DNA of 7,650 nucleotides from DASPXY01 sp038227745 (GTDB lineage Bacteria; Planctomycetota; Planctomycetia; Gemmatales; Gemmataceae): NCBI GenBank assembly GCA_038227745.1, contig JBBRPS010000503.1, positions 1 through 7,650 of the forward strand. Direction: 5' to 3'. Made by a program: the position numbers and the translations under genes. The notes under the pieces were generated by a model that worked only from the letters and a program-made list of their open reading frames with translations, was not told where the DNA came from and searched no databases. This document shows positions 1 through 7,511 of the stretch, piece after piece; the stretch's first letter is position 1; each line of letters opens with the position of its first letter.

Positions 1-98
1 GCGAGTCGGCCACGAACCGCTACACCGACCTGCAAACCGCTATAAACTCCCCGAGGGGGCCGAGTCACTTCCCCGGTAACCGCTCGGATCGGTGCATC

Positions 99-656
99 AT
101 GATGAAGCGCATCAAGGCCGAACGCCTCAACGCCAAGGCCATCAAGCTGCAGGAAAAGGGCCGGCTGGAGGAGGCGATCGCGGCCTACCGCGAGGCGGCC
201 GCGGCGGCGCCGCGCTGGGCGTCGCCGCTGTACAACCTGGGCCTGCTGTTCAAGAAGGAACGGCACTGGGCGGAGTCGCTCGACTGCAACCGCCGCGCCA
301 CGGAGCTGGACGCGAAGAACGAGGCGGCGTGGTGGAACCTCGGCATCGCGGCGACCGCGCTGGGCCGCTGGGACGTGGCGCGGGCGGCGTGGCGCGGCTT
401 CGGCATCGACGTCCCCGACGGCGACGGGCCACTCGACTTCCCGTGCGGCTTCGGGCCGATCCGCCTCGACGGCGACGGGAATGCGGAGGTGGTGTGGGCC
501 TACCGCCTCGACCCGGCGCGCGCCGCCCTCGACAGCATCCCGTTCCCGGAGTCCGGGCACCGCCGACGCCCGGGGGCGGCGCGCGACCGGCTCGCCCTGG
601 CACACAAGCCCGACGCGCCAGCGAGGGTCCCAAGCTGGCGCGTCGGGCTTGTCTGA
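99..656 (+). CDS. TPR-repeat protein, C-terminally truncated
   Basis: The 185-aa product begins with about three tetratricopeptide-like helical repeats (residues about 8-40, 41-74, 75-100, with patterns such as GRLEEAIAAYREA, SPLYNLGLL and AAWWNLGIAATALGRWDVA). These are protein-protein interaction scaffolds. A second conserved-looking segment follows (about 110-155: GPIRLDGDGNAEVVW, RLDPARAALDSIPFPESGHR). From recall, TPR proteins of this type continue well beyond the ESGHR segment; here the recognisable sequence stops at about base 563. The last 30 residues are low-complexity and then read straight through a palindromic repeat (604-652) to a TGA just behind it. I read this as a gene that lost its 3' part, with the repeat supplying a new end. 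ATG at 99 is followed directly by a second ATG at 102. The frame is also open upstream to the window edge, so an earlier start cannot be excluded, although the upstream residues look non-coding. No strong ribosome site is visible. Specific function unknown. Confidence 0.75.
   Translation: MMKRIKAERLNAKAIKLQEKGRLEEAIAAYREAAAAAPRWASPLYNLGLLFKKERHWAESLDCNRRATELDAKNEAAWWNLGIAATALGRWDVARAAWRGFGIDVPDGDGPLDFPCGFGPIRLDGDGNAEVVWAYRLDPARAALDSIPFPESGHRRRPGAARDRLALAHKPDAPARVPSWRVGLV
604..652. repeat. Perfect 19-bp inverted repeat, likely dispersed element
   Basis: Arms at 604-622 and 634-652 are exact reverse complements, separated by an 11-base loop. The arms read ACAAGCCCGACGCGCCAGC and its complement. 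The element lies between the convergent TPR and methyltransferase genes and overlaps the TPR reading frame, whose stop follows two bases later. It could form a strong bidirectional terminator-like hairpin, but no T tract follows on either side. I recall the same sequence (read as KPDAPAR or SPTRQRG peptides) as a repeat scattered in Gemmata-type genomes; that is memory, not something the window can show. Confidence 0.85.
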
Positions 657-678
657 GTTGGCCGCGTCGTCTTCACGG

Positions 679-1503
679 TCACGCCTCGCACGCGACGCCG
701 TGAATGCCCCAGGCGGGGGGCAGGTTCGCGACGGGCAACGCGCGCAGCAACTGCTGTTGCCGTTCGACCTCCGCGGCGGGGAGGATGCCCAGCGCCTGGA
801 GCCGGTCGCGCACCTCGTCGTAGAACATGAGCATATTTTCAACCGTCATCCCGTCCGAGCGGCACTCCGACCAGAACGCCCGCACGCGCCGGTAGCCCGC
901 GGTTTCCAGGGCCTGGGCGAGGCTCGCGCCGACGTCGGGCGAGAGGCGGCTCACCTCGTAGAGTTGATTGATCGCGGTCGCCCAGACGCGCAACGGCTCC
1001 AGCTCGGTCCGGCCGGTCGCCTCCAGGTAGGCGAGGCGGGCCAGCGGCGTGCGGAAGTCCGGCTCCAGGAACCCGACGCGCGTCCCCGGCCGCACCCTGG
1101 CACGGAGCCGGCCGAGCAGGAACTCGGCCATCGGCACGTGGTGCAGCACGGTGCGGGCGACGACCACGTCGGCCCCGTCGAGCCACGGCCCGAGCTGTGC
1201 GATGTCCCCGGCCACCGGCTCGAAGCGGGCCGGCCCCTGCCCGGCCAGCAGATCGCGGGCCTGAGCGAGGAGGCCCTCGCTATGGTCCACGCCGACCAGC
1301 ACCCCGCCCTCGCCGAGGCGCCGCAGGAGGCGCCGGCTGAAGCCGCCCGGGCCGCAGCCCAGTTCCACGACGCGGTCGTATGGCCGCAGTGCCAGCTCGT
1401 CCAGCAGCCGCTCCGACGGCTCGGCGAACTGGGCGTCCTGGATCTCCAGCCGCCGGGCGGCGCGTGCCGATTGCCCGAGGACGTATTCCTGTCCTTCGCT
1501 CAT
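679..1503 (-). CDS. Class I SAM-dependent methyltransferase
   Basis: This 274-aa protein carries the Rossmann methyltransferase signature. Motif I is VVELGCGPGG at residues 45-54. The acidic residue ending strand 2 is D73 in VGVDHSEGLL, the GD of motif II is at 99-100, and a motif IV-like strand is ADVVVARTVLHHVP at 111-124. The N-terminus (RLEIQDAQFAEPSERLLDEL) resembles small-molecule or UbiE/Methyltransf_11-type enzymes, and nothing points to a DNA or RNA substrate. The C-terminal third (about 150-274) is helical and probably forms the substrate lid; the acceptor is unknown. No signal peptide, so cytosolic. Its ATG overlaps the mazG stop (ATGA, 1500-1503) and its own AGGAG (1509-1513) lies inside the end of mazG, so the two are probably translated from one message with coupling. 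Whether methyltransferase and MazG act in one process is not evident. Confidence 0.9.
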   Translation of the reverse strand: MSEGQEYVLGQSARAARRLEIQDAQFAEPSERLLDELALRPYDRVVELGCGPGGFSRRLLRRLGEGGVLVGVDHSEGLLAQARDLLAGQGPARFEPVAGDIAQLGPWLDGADVVVARTVLHHVPMAEFLLGRLRARVRPGTRVGFLEPDFRTPLARLAYLEATGRTELEPLRVWATAINQLYEVSRLSPDVGASLAQALETAGYRRVRAFWSECRSDGMTVENMLMFYDEVRDRLQALGILPAAEVERQQQLLRALPVANLPPAWGIHGVACEA

Positions 1504-2279
1504 CGTGTCTCCTGTGGAGGTTCTGCCTTCGGTCCCGCGCTGCTCGGACGGAAGCGGTCAATGAAGCGCCTGGTGGAGGCGAGGAGGCTCTCTTCCGCGC
1601 TCAGGCCGAGCCGGCGCGCGAGCTGACACAACCCGAAGAGCAGGTCGCCGAGGCCATCGTCGAGCCGCCCGCGCAGGTCCTCGGCGGCGGGCGCGCCGGC
1701 CTCCAGCCCCCGCAGTCCCTCTTCCAGGGCGCCGAGCTCCGCGCGGACCTGCGCCACGATGTCGGCCAGGGAGCCGGCGTCGGCGTGCGCCCTGGCGGCC
1801 TTCTCGCCGACGCGCTGGGCGCGCAGGAGGGCAGGCAGGCTCTTCGGGATGCGGGCGAGCGCGGCGAGGTGCGGCGGTTCGTCCGCCGTCTGCTTCTCGG
1901 CGGCCTTGATCTGCTCCCAGTTGCGCAGCACCTCCGCCGAGCCGCTCACCTGCGTCGCGCCGAAGACGTGCGGGTGGCGGCGCACCATCTTGTCCGCGAT
2001 GCCCCGGACGACCTCGGTGATAGAGAACGCCGCGCGGTCGGCCGCGAGCTGGGCGTGCAGCACGACCTGCAGCAGCAAGTCGCCCAGTTCCTCCTGTAAT
2101 GAGGCGTCGTCGCCGTCGTCGATGGCGTCGATGACCTCGTGGGCCTCCTCGATGAGGTAGGGCCGCAGGGTCTGGTGCGTCTGTTCCAGGTCCCAGGGGC
2201 AACCCGTGCCCGGGGTGCGCAGCGCCTCGATAACGGCCACGAACTCGCGGAACGCCATCGCCGCTTCGTCCAGATCCAT
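1500..2279 (-). CDS. mazG: MazG nucleoside triphosphate pyrophosphohydrolase
   Basis: Predicted to hydrolyse (d)NTPs to NMP and pyrophosphate, a cytosolic nucleotide-pool housecleaning role. The 259-aa product has the usual two-domain MazG layout. The N-terminal domain has the hallmark GCPWDLEQTHQTL (residues 26-38), the metal-binding EExxE (E44, E45, E48) and the matching ExxD (E64 and D67 in EELGD), followed by RRHPHVFG (100-107). The C-terminal domain keeps the framework (GDLLFGLCQLARRLG, 211-225; ASTRRFIDRF, 234-243), but its expected EELxE reads AELGA (180-184) and its ELGD reads GLGD (209-212). It therefore probably does not bind metal normally, and activity would rest on the N-terminal domain. 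I chose ATG at 2279 because AGGTGAGG stands 5 bases upstream. The frame stays open to 2396, but that stretch is translation of the palindromic repeat. The stop overlaps the next gene by ATGA. Confidence 0.95.
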   Translation of the reverse strand: MDLDEAAMAFREFVAVIEALRTPGTGCPWDLEQTHQTLRPYLIEEAHEVIDAIDDGDDASLQEELGDLLLQVVLHAQLAADRAAFSITEVVRGIADKMVRRHPHVFGATQVSGSAEVLRNWEQIKAAEKQTADEPPHLAALARIPKSLPALLRAQRVGEKAARAHADAGSLADIVAQVRAELGALEEGLRGLEAGAPAAEDLRGRLDDGLGDLLFGLCQLARRLGLSAEESLLASTRRFIDRFRPSSAGPKAEPPQETR

Positions 2280-2284
2280 TGCCG

Positions 2285-2292
2285 CCTCACCT
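2285..2292 (-). promoter_or_regulatory. Ribosome binding site fixing the mazG start
   Basis: AGGTGAGG on the - strand, 5 bases before the ATG at 2279. It decides against longer starts that would run into the palindromic repeat at 2319-2390. Confidence 0.75.
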
Positions 2293-2318
2293 CTGAAACA
2301 TTTCGCCCCGGCCAGGAC

Positions 2319-2390
2319 GTCCGGGTTCGTAGTCCCGCCTTCAGGCGGTTTCGGCCCCCACCGCCTGAAGGCGGGACTACGAACCCGGAC
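2319..2390. repeat. Perfect 31-bp palindromic element with nested hairpins
   Basis: Arms 2319-2349 and 2360-2390 are exact reverse complements around a 10-base loop. Each arm also contains its own small hairpin (CCGCC-TTCA-GGCGG at 2335-2348 and its mirror), so the element can fold as one long stem or as two small ones. It fills most of the gap between the end of the sugar isomerase-like gene (2403) and the start of mazG (2279), both on the - strand. In an RNA covering both genes it would sit in the intergenic segment and could act in termination, mRNA stabilisation or processing. The lack of a T tract argues against a classical terminator. I recall the sequence as a dispersed repeat of Gemmata-like genomes, read as the peptide PPEGGTTNP. 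Confidence 0.9.
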
Positions 2391-2402
2391 ACGCACCGAA
2401 CC

Positions 2403-3410
2403 TCACTTCCGGCCCAGCATCCGGTCGAGCGAGTCCGATGTCTGATAGATCAGCGCCTCCGGGTAATGGGTGTACGGGTGGAAATACTCGAACGTGAGAT
2501 AGCCGCGGTAGCCGACCTGGTTCAGCGCTTCCATCACCGCGGGCCAGTTCGTGGTGCCGTCGAGCAGCGGGCGGAAGGACTCCAGCGAGTAGTCGGTGCC
2601 CTTCTTCGTGAACTCCTTGAAGTGCGTGTTCTTGATGCGCTTGCCGAGCAGCGGGATCCAGTGCTCGGGAAACTGGAAAAGCATGATATTCCCCGTGTCG
2701 AAGTGGACGCGCACGTGCTTGCTCTGAAAACTATCCACGAAGGCGTTCATCTCGGCCGGCGTCATCAAGTAGCCGTTGAAAAAGATATTTTCGATATTGA
2801 TATAAACGCCGAGCTTCTCGGCCTGCGGCACGAGCTGGGCGATGGCGGCGCGGGCGCGGCGGTCGCAGACGTCGTTGGGCACGGGGTCATGGTCCTTGAC
2901 CCACGGGATGTGGACCGCCCCGGGGACGACGAGCAGGTTCTCGACGCCGAGTTCGTGAGCGGCGCGCATCATGAGGGTTGCCAGCTCCAGGCCGCGCTTG
3001 CGCTGACCGGCGTTGTTGCTGGTCAGCGAATACGGCCAGTAGAGGAAGGAACAGAGGCCGCTGATGGCGATGCCGATGCCCTCGGCGGTCTTGCGGATGG
3101 CCCGGAAGTCCTTGGCGCCGGCCCGCGGCGACAGGTCGTTGTCGAGGTCGTAGTTCAGCTCGATGCCGTCGAAGCCGGCGTCCTTGGCGAGCTGCAGGCA
3201 CTGCTTGAGGTTCATGCGCTGCGGATAAGGGAAGGCCCAGAGGTTGATCGACTTCCGCATGTCGTAGCGGCGGCGCTGCGGGCGGCGCGGGGCAGGCTGG
3301 GCCTGCGGCTCGGCGGCGCCGAGGGCGCCGGCGCCCGCGACGGCGGCCAACGCCGACCCCAGGGCGGCGCGGCGGGTGAGGGCGTCGGAGACGGAGCGGT
3401 CGGTGGACAT
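2403..3410 (-). CDS. Tat-exported sugar isomerase/epimerase-like TIM barrel
   Basis: The 335-aa protein belongs to the xylose isomerase-like TIM-barrel superfamily (AP endonuclease 2 family), which includes D-tagatose 3-epimerase, L-ribulose-5-phosphate 3-epimerase and hydroxypyruvate isomerase. The metal ligands known for that group are all placed as expected: E207 in NIENIF, D238 in VHFDTGN, H263 in NTHFKEF and E308 in YLTFEYF. The N-terminus is a twin-arginine signal (LTRRAALGSALAAVAGAGALGAA, residues 11-33, cleavage near 33), so the folded, metal-loaded enzyme probably acts outside the cytoplasm. Planctomycetes export many such proteins. ATG at 3410 was chosen because AAGGAG lies 9 bases upstream and the Tat signal follows at the right distance; the longer open frame to 3512 would bury the signal. 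The substrate cannot be assigned. It follows the aldo/keto reductase-like gene after 109 bp and may share its transcript. Confidence 0.9.
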   Translation of the reverse strand: MSTDRSVSDALTRRAALGSALAAVAGAGALGAAEPQAQPAPRRPQRRRYDMRKSINLWAFPYPQRMNLKQCLQLAKDAGFDGIELNYDLDNDLSPRAGAKDFRAIRKTAEGIGIAISGLCSFLYWPYSLTSNNAGQRKRGLELATLMMRAAHELGVENLLVVPGAVHIPWVKDHDPVPNDVCDRRARAAIAQLVPQAEKLGVYINIENIFFNGYLMTPAEMNAFVDSFQSKHVRVHFDTGNIMLFQFPEHWIPLLGKRIKNTHFKEFTKKGTDYSLESFRPLLDGTTNWPAVMEALNQVGYRGYLTFEYFHPYTHYPEALIYQTSDSLDRMLGRK

Positions 3411-3419
3411 GGTCGGGGA

Positions 3420-3425
3420 CTCCTT
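3420..3425 (-). promoter_or_regulatory. Ribosome binding site for the sugar isomerase-like gene
   Basis: AAGGAG on the - strand, 9 bases before the ATG at 3410. Together with the Tat signal it fixes the start and excludes the 34-residue upstream extension. Confidence 0.7.
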
Positions 3426-3453
3426 GGCTGCTGCGGCTCGGTCGGGGTGGGGC

Positions 3454-3535
3454 GGAAACTGTCCCCTGATGATAGCGGAGGCGCGCGCGGACGTGAACGA
3501 AAAAGTCCCCACGAACCCGTCACGGGAACCGTCCC
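3454..3535. repeat. Degenerate REP-like repeat remnants
   Basis: The gap between the aldo/keto reductase-like gene and the sugar isomerase-like gene contains GGAAACTGTCCCC (3454-3466), CGAAAAAGTCCCC (3498-3510) and GGGAACCGTCCC (3524-3535). These are imperfect copies of one GTCCCC-ended word. They resemble the arms of REP-type palindromes but do not fold into a convincing stem here. The last copy overlaps the 3' end of the aldo/keto reductase-like gene and encodes its final residues GRFP and stop. Confidence 0.4.
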
Positions 3536-4351
3536 ACGTGTCGCCGCACGCGCTGACCGTGGGCCGCGAGCCGCTCGTACTCCTCCGCGCCCAGCGGGCC
3601 GGCCGCCTCCAGCACCGTCAGGTCCTCCTCCAGCTCTTCCCGGCTCTCCGGCGCCATTAGCGCCACCGTCGCCGCGGGGTTCTGCAGCGCGAAGCGATAC
3701 CACGCCGGCGCCCGCGGCACCTCGAAGTCGGGCGGATCCTCCGACGTCCCGCGCAGGAGCGCGCCCCAGCGCAGACAGGTGTAAACCACCACCGGCAGTC
3801 CCAGCGCCGCCGTCACCGGAAAGACCTCCTGTTCCGCGCCGCGGTGGGCGGCGTTGTAGCGGATCATGAGCATGTCGAGCAGGCCGCTGCGCGCCCACTC
3901 CGCCACCAGCGGCCGCTGGTGGCTCGTCAGTCCGAGCAGGCGCACCTGCCCCGCCTCCTTCGCCGCCCGGCAGAACTCCAGCACCCCGCCGGGGCCAATG
4001 ATCTGCCGCCACTCCTCCGGCTCCTCGACGTAGTAGAACGTCAGCACGTCCACGTAGTCCGTCCCCAGCTCGCGCAGGATCTGCCCCAGTTCGGTCCTGG
4101 CGTCGTCGGCCGTGCGCGCCTCGAACTGCACGCACACCACGACCTCGCGGCGGCGCGGCCCCAGTTCGGCGACGGTACGACTCAGGCCGTCGGGGTTGCC
4201 GCACCAGTTCAGGAAGTTGACGCCGCGGTCGAGGGCGTGGCGCACGTCGGCCGGGGTGAGTCCGGCCGTGCCGCGGGTGGCCAGGCCGAGGCGGCAGACC
4301 GGCCCCAGTGCCCCGAAGGGGGCGGTGAGGAAGGGAGACTCCTCGATGGGG

Positions 4352-4374
<23 letters not shown>
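3520..4374 (-). CDS. Aldo/keto reductase-fold protein lacking the catalytic tetrad
   Basis: The 284-aa product follows the aldo/keto reductase barrel pattern: GVNFLNW (51-57) at the usual GINFxDT, LRELGTDYVDVLTFY (100-114) at the usual LxxLgtDyiDLyxxH, and AGQVRLLGLTSHQ (141-153) at the usual GKIRyiGvSn. However, every residue of the classical Asp-Tyr-Lys-His tetrad appears replaced. Asp aligns with N56, the YG tyrosine is missing from CGNPDG (58-63), the Lys before the gap aligns with Q83 (VVVCVQF) and the His with Y114. Standard NADPH-dependent carbonyl reduction is therefore unlikely; a binding, regulatory or different catalytic role is possible. The alignment is by eye. The start (two adjacent ATGs, 4374 and 4371) lies inside the end of the deoxyhypusine synthase-like gene (overlap about 20 bases), indicating co-translation. 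The last residues come from a repeat remnant. No signal peptide. Confidence 0.85.
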
Positions 4375-5488
<1,114 letters not shown>

Positions 5489-5566
5489 GCTGAAAAAGCT
5501 ACGCCTGTCGAGGGCAACGTCAACCGCTCGGCGGCTTCGCCTCGCCACCTTCATAGAGTATTCACC
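5489..5566. promoter_or_regulatory. Divergent intergenic region, probable promoters
   Basis: These 78 bases separate the start codons of the deoxyhypusine synthase-like gene (-) and the CobD/HisC-like gene (+), so promoters for both must lie here or overlap the coding ends. A more A/T-rich patch (GAAAAAGC) adjoins the - start and another (ATAGAGTATTCACC) adjoins the + start. No convincing -35/-10 pair or operator palindrome could be assigned. Confidence 0.4.
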
Positions 5567-6643
5567 ATGAGGAAAATCCCGAGGGACCGACCCGACCCGG
5601 CGCCGCTGTTCCGCCACGGCGACCGTGCCGCGCGGAGTGCTGGCGAGTGCCTCGATTTCAGCGTCACCGTCAACCCGCTCGGGCCGCCGCGGTCGGTGCT
5701 GGCCGCGCTGCGGGCCGGCCTCGGCGCCGTCGGGCGCTACCCCGACCCCGAGGCCCGCCGGCTGACCGCACGCCTCGCCCTGGTTCAGGGCTGTTTGCTC
5801 GACCTGGTTGTCCTCGGCAACGGCGCGAACGACCTGATTTATCTCCTCACGCGCACCGTCCGGCCGCGGCGCGTGGCCATCGCCGAGCCGACTTACACCG
5901 AGTACCTGAGGGCGGCGCTCCTCGCCGGCGCCGAGGTCACGCACTGGCTCGCCGACGCCGAGGACTTCCGGCCCGAGCCGTTCGACCCGGAAGGGGCAGA
6001 CCTCGTCTGGATCTGTAACCCCAACAACCCGACGGGCAGGCTGTGGCCGTCTCCCGACGTGCTGGCAGCGTGGATCCGGGTACACCCGCGCACCGTCTTC
6101 GCCATCGACGAGGCGTTCCTGCCGCTGACGCCGGGGAACGGCGCGAGCGGTGGGCGGAGCATGATCCCCGAGGTGGATCGGTTGCCGAACCTCGTGGTGC
6201 TGCGCAGCCTGACCAAGTTCTATGCGCTGCCGGGGCTGCGCCTGGGGTACGCGGTGGCGCCTCGGGACTGGGCGGACCGGCTGCGCGCCGAAGCGGTGCC
6301 GTGGTCGGTCAACGCGCTGGCGCAGGCGGCGGGGCTGGCCGCACTCGAGGCCGGGGATTACCAGGGTCGCACGGGGGACTGGCTCGCGTCGGAGGTGCCG
6401 GCCTTCGCCGCCCGGCTGGCGGAGGTGTCCGGGCGCTTTTGTCCGCTGCGGTCCGAGGCCAGTTTCGTCCTGGCGCGGCTGCGCGGGCTGACGGCGGCGG
6501 AGGCGGCCGTGCGCCTGGGGGAGCGGGGCATCGTGGTGCGGGATGCGTCCAACTTCGTCGGGCTCGATGGGCACTATGTCCGCGTGGCGGCGCGCACCGC
6601 GGAGGATAACGCGCGCCTGCTGAAGGCGCTGGCGGAACTCTAA
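5567..6643 (+). CDS. CobD/HisC-like PLP-dependent aminotransferase family enzyme
   Basis: The 358-aa product is a fold-type I PLP enzyme. It shows LDFSVTVNPLGPP (29-41), RYPDPEARRLTARLA (57-71), LGNGANDLIYLL (83-94), EPTYTEYLRAALLAGAEV (107-124), ICNPNNPTG (149-157), DEAF (181-184, pyridine-nitrogen Asp) and SLTKFYALPGLRLGY (214-228) with K217 as Schiff-base lysine. R339 in YVRVAAR fits the substrate carboxylate or phosphate-binding arginine. The opening HGD plus the SVTVNPLG and EYLRA segments resemble threonine-phosphate decarboxylase CobD (cobalamin side chain) as much as histidinol-phosphate aminotransferase HisC, and sequence alone does not settle it. No cobalamin or histidine genes are adjacent. 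Length is normal for either family and no defect is seen. ATG at 5567 suits the family N-terminus; the longer frame opposite the deoxyhypusine synthase-like gene is a shadow. The ribosome site is weak. Confidence 0.9.
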   Translation: MRKIPRDRPDPAPLFRHGDRAARSAGECLDFSVTVNPLGPPRSVLAALRAGLGAVGRYPDPEARRLTARLALVQGCLLDLVVLGNGANDLIYLLTRTVRPRRVAIAEPTYTEYLRAALLAGAEVTHWLADAEDFRPEPFDPEGADLVWICNPNNPTGRLWPSPDVLAAWIRVHPRTVFAIDEAFLPLTPGNGASGGRSMIPEVDRLPNLVVLRSLTKFYALPGLRLGYAVAPRDWADRLRAEAVPWSVNALAQAAGLAALEAGDYQGRTGDWLASEVPAFAARLAEVSGRFCPLRSEASFVLARLRGLTAAEAAVRLGERGIVVRDASNFVGLDGHYVRVAARTAEDNARLLKALAEL

Positions 6644-6653
6644 CGACTCAGTT

Positions 6654-6718
6654 CACCTGCCGGGGCCGCTGGTGAGACAGGGAACCATGCAAGCACGTAA
6701 TGCGGCCCCGGTCAGGTG
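6654..6718. repeat. Imperfect 16-bp inverted repeat between convergent genes
   Basis: Left arm 6654-6669 (CACCTGCCGGGGCCGC) pairs with 6702-6718, interrupted only by an extra T at 6712, around a 32-base loop. It lies between the convergent CobD/HisC-like gene and the 107-aa small gene. No T tract follows, so if it terminates transcription it is not by the standard mechanism. Read on the - strand the flank gives NQALHLTGAA, which I recall as a peptide of planctomycete dispersed repeats, so it is more likely a third family of mobile palindromic element than a dedicated terminator. Confidence 0.7.
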
Positions 6719-6733
6719 CAGCGCCTGGTTCGG

Positions 6734-7057
6734 CTAGAGTTTTGACGGGACCGGATCGTTGAACTCGAAGTTTGCAAACGACATCTTCGTCTCATCCGGG
6801 GTGAGCAAAAGAACCGTACTGATGTCGCTCTGCACTTCGTCCGACAATTGTCCGAGATACTGCCAAGCCTGCTGGCTGCGCTGGGGCTTGCCCTTTCCGG
6901 CAAAGTCGGGATCGATGATCCGCACTCGCACGGAAACGGAGTTTTGGCGGTAGAGATCGATATCTGCCTGTGGATGGTCGGCTTCATACTTGCGGAGAAC
7001 CTCGATGATCTTTTCGATGACCTCGTCGGAGTTCCCGCGTGGGATGTTGATCGCCAT
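6734..7057 (-). CDS. Small hypothetical protein, BolA-like sequence pattern
   Basis: The 107-aa soluble protein is not assigned to a named family. It opens with a predicted helix (NSDEVIEKIIEVLRKYEADH, residues 9-28). It continues with a strand-rich core, LYRQNSVSVRVRIIDPDFAG (35-54), then a helical stretch (QAWQYLGQLSDEVQSDIS), LLLLTPDE-type text (TVLLLTPDE, 81-89) and the tail FANFEFNDPVPSKL. The order 'strand, DPxF, helix, short strand, LTPxE' recalls BolA-type domains, but the resemblance is weak and by eye only. ATG at 7057 is one base after the TAA of the HEPN-like gene, and GGGAG (7066-7070) inside that gene serves as ribosome site, so the two are one operon. Upstream in-frame starts (to 7093) would overlap that gene and are less likely. 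GC is about 50-55%, well below the rest of the window, suggesting a different history. It could be the partner or antidote of the HEPN-like protein; this is inference. Confidence 0.8.
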   Translation of the reverse strand: MAINIPRGNSDEVIEKIIEVLRKYEADHPQADIDLYRQNSVSVRVRIIDPDFAGKGKPQRSQQAWQYLGQLSDEVQSDISTVLLLTPDETKMSFANFEFNDPVPSKL

Positions 7058-7058
7058 G

Positions 7059-7475
7059 TTACCATCTCCCATCGGCCCATCGGATGATGGCAACTGCAGA
7101 CACCAAGAACGCCTCGGCCTCGTCCGCTCGAACCGAACGCGGCGTGTAGCGCAGATCGGTTGACCAGTCGTTTACAAGGGTGAAGAGCTGGTTGATCTCA
7201 CGTGGGAACCTCGCACCGCCATTCGTCAAGTAAAGACTCCGAAGCCATTCATATTCGTGGGCCTTACTGCCTCTGAACGACTTCAGCATATCAGGTCGTG
7301 CGGCGGCAGGCACTGCCATCAGAACCAAGGATTTCAGAATGCACTCGATCCCATACCCGGCCAGGTACACTGCCCCGGTCGCGTAGTCGGCCTTGAGGAG
7401 GACTTCCGCTTCCTCGTACCGCTGGAAGGCGCAGCGGTAGTAGAGGCGTGCGTCGCTCGATCCTGGGATTGCCAT
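7059..7475 (-). CDS. HEPN-domain-like protein
   Basis: The 138-aa all-helical soluble protein has the HEPN-type layout. Helix 1 is DARLYYRCAFQRYEEAEVLL (8-27) and helix 2 is TGAVYLAGYGIECILKSLVLM (33-53), with the G-IE-ILK pattern common in HEPN proteins. Then comes FRGSKAHEYEWLRSLY (67-82) and C-terminal helices ending ADGRW. R68 and H73 form an Rx4H spacing, the motif that carries RNase activity in catalytic HEPN toxins. Here it lies after the second helix near the 'H-(D/E)-L/Y' segment, so catalysis is possible but not shown. HEPN toxins are often paired with a nucleotidyltransferase antitoxin; instead this gene is followed one base later by the 107-aa gene. ATG at 7475 has AGGAGG 8 bases upstream; a GTG at 7484 would sit in that site. 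The 3' end of a group II intron lies only about 36 bp upstream, so the native promoter may be displaced. GC is lower than in the left part of the window. Confidence 0.8.
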   Translation of the reverse strand: MAIPGSSDARLYYRCAFQRYEEAEVLLKADYATGAVYLAGYGIECILKSLVLMAVPAAARPDMLKSFRGSKAHEYEWLRSLYLTNGGARFPREINQLFTLVNDWSTDLRYTPRSVRADEAEAFLVSAVAIIRWADGRW

Positions 7476-7483
7476 CCGACGCA

Positions 7484-7489
7484 CCTCCT
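7484..7489 (-). promoter_or_regulatory. Ribosome binding site of the HEPN-like gene
   Basis: AGGAGG on the - strand, 8 bases before the ATG at 7475. It is the strongest Shine-Dalgarno in the window and rules out the GTG at 7484, which overlaps it. Confidence 0.8.
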
Positions 7490-7511
7490 CTCAACCTGAA
7501 GCATCTGCAAG

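Noticed and set aside
36..50. TATAAA as a promoter -10 for the TPR gene
   Set aside because: No matching -35 element at a suitable distance and too little upstream sequence to judge.
481..1626. + strand open frame across the repeat and opposite the methyltransferase
   Set aside because: Antisense to a clear methyltransferase with all expected motifs; the translation has no recognisable domain.
2280..2396. N-terminal extension of MazG
   Set aside because: It translates the palindromic element; a good ribosome site and the family start support 2279.
2139..3869. Long + strand open frame opposite the isomerase-like gene and mazG start
   Set aside because: It is antisense to well-supported genes; the translation is low-complexity, matches no family I know, and crosses the 31-bp palindrome. 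It is a product of high GC.
5489..6574. N-terminal extension of the deoxyhypusine synthase-like protein
   Set aside because: The stretch is antisense to the PLP enzyme, and family similarity starts near 5488.
6644..6733. Possible tRNA or structured RNA (contains GGTTCG)
   Set aside because: No cloverleaf could be drawn; the inverted repeat explains the pairing.
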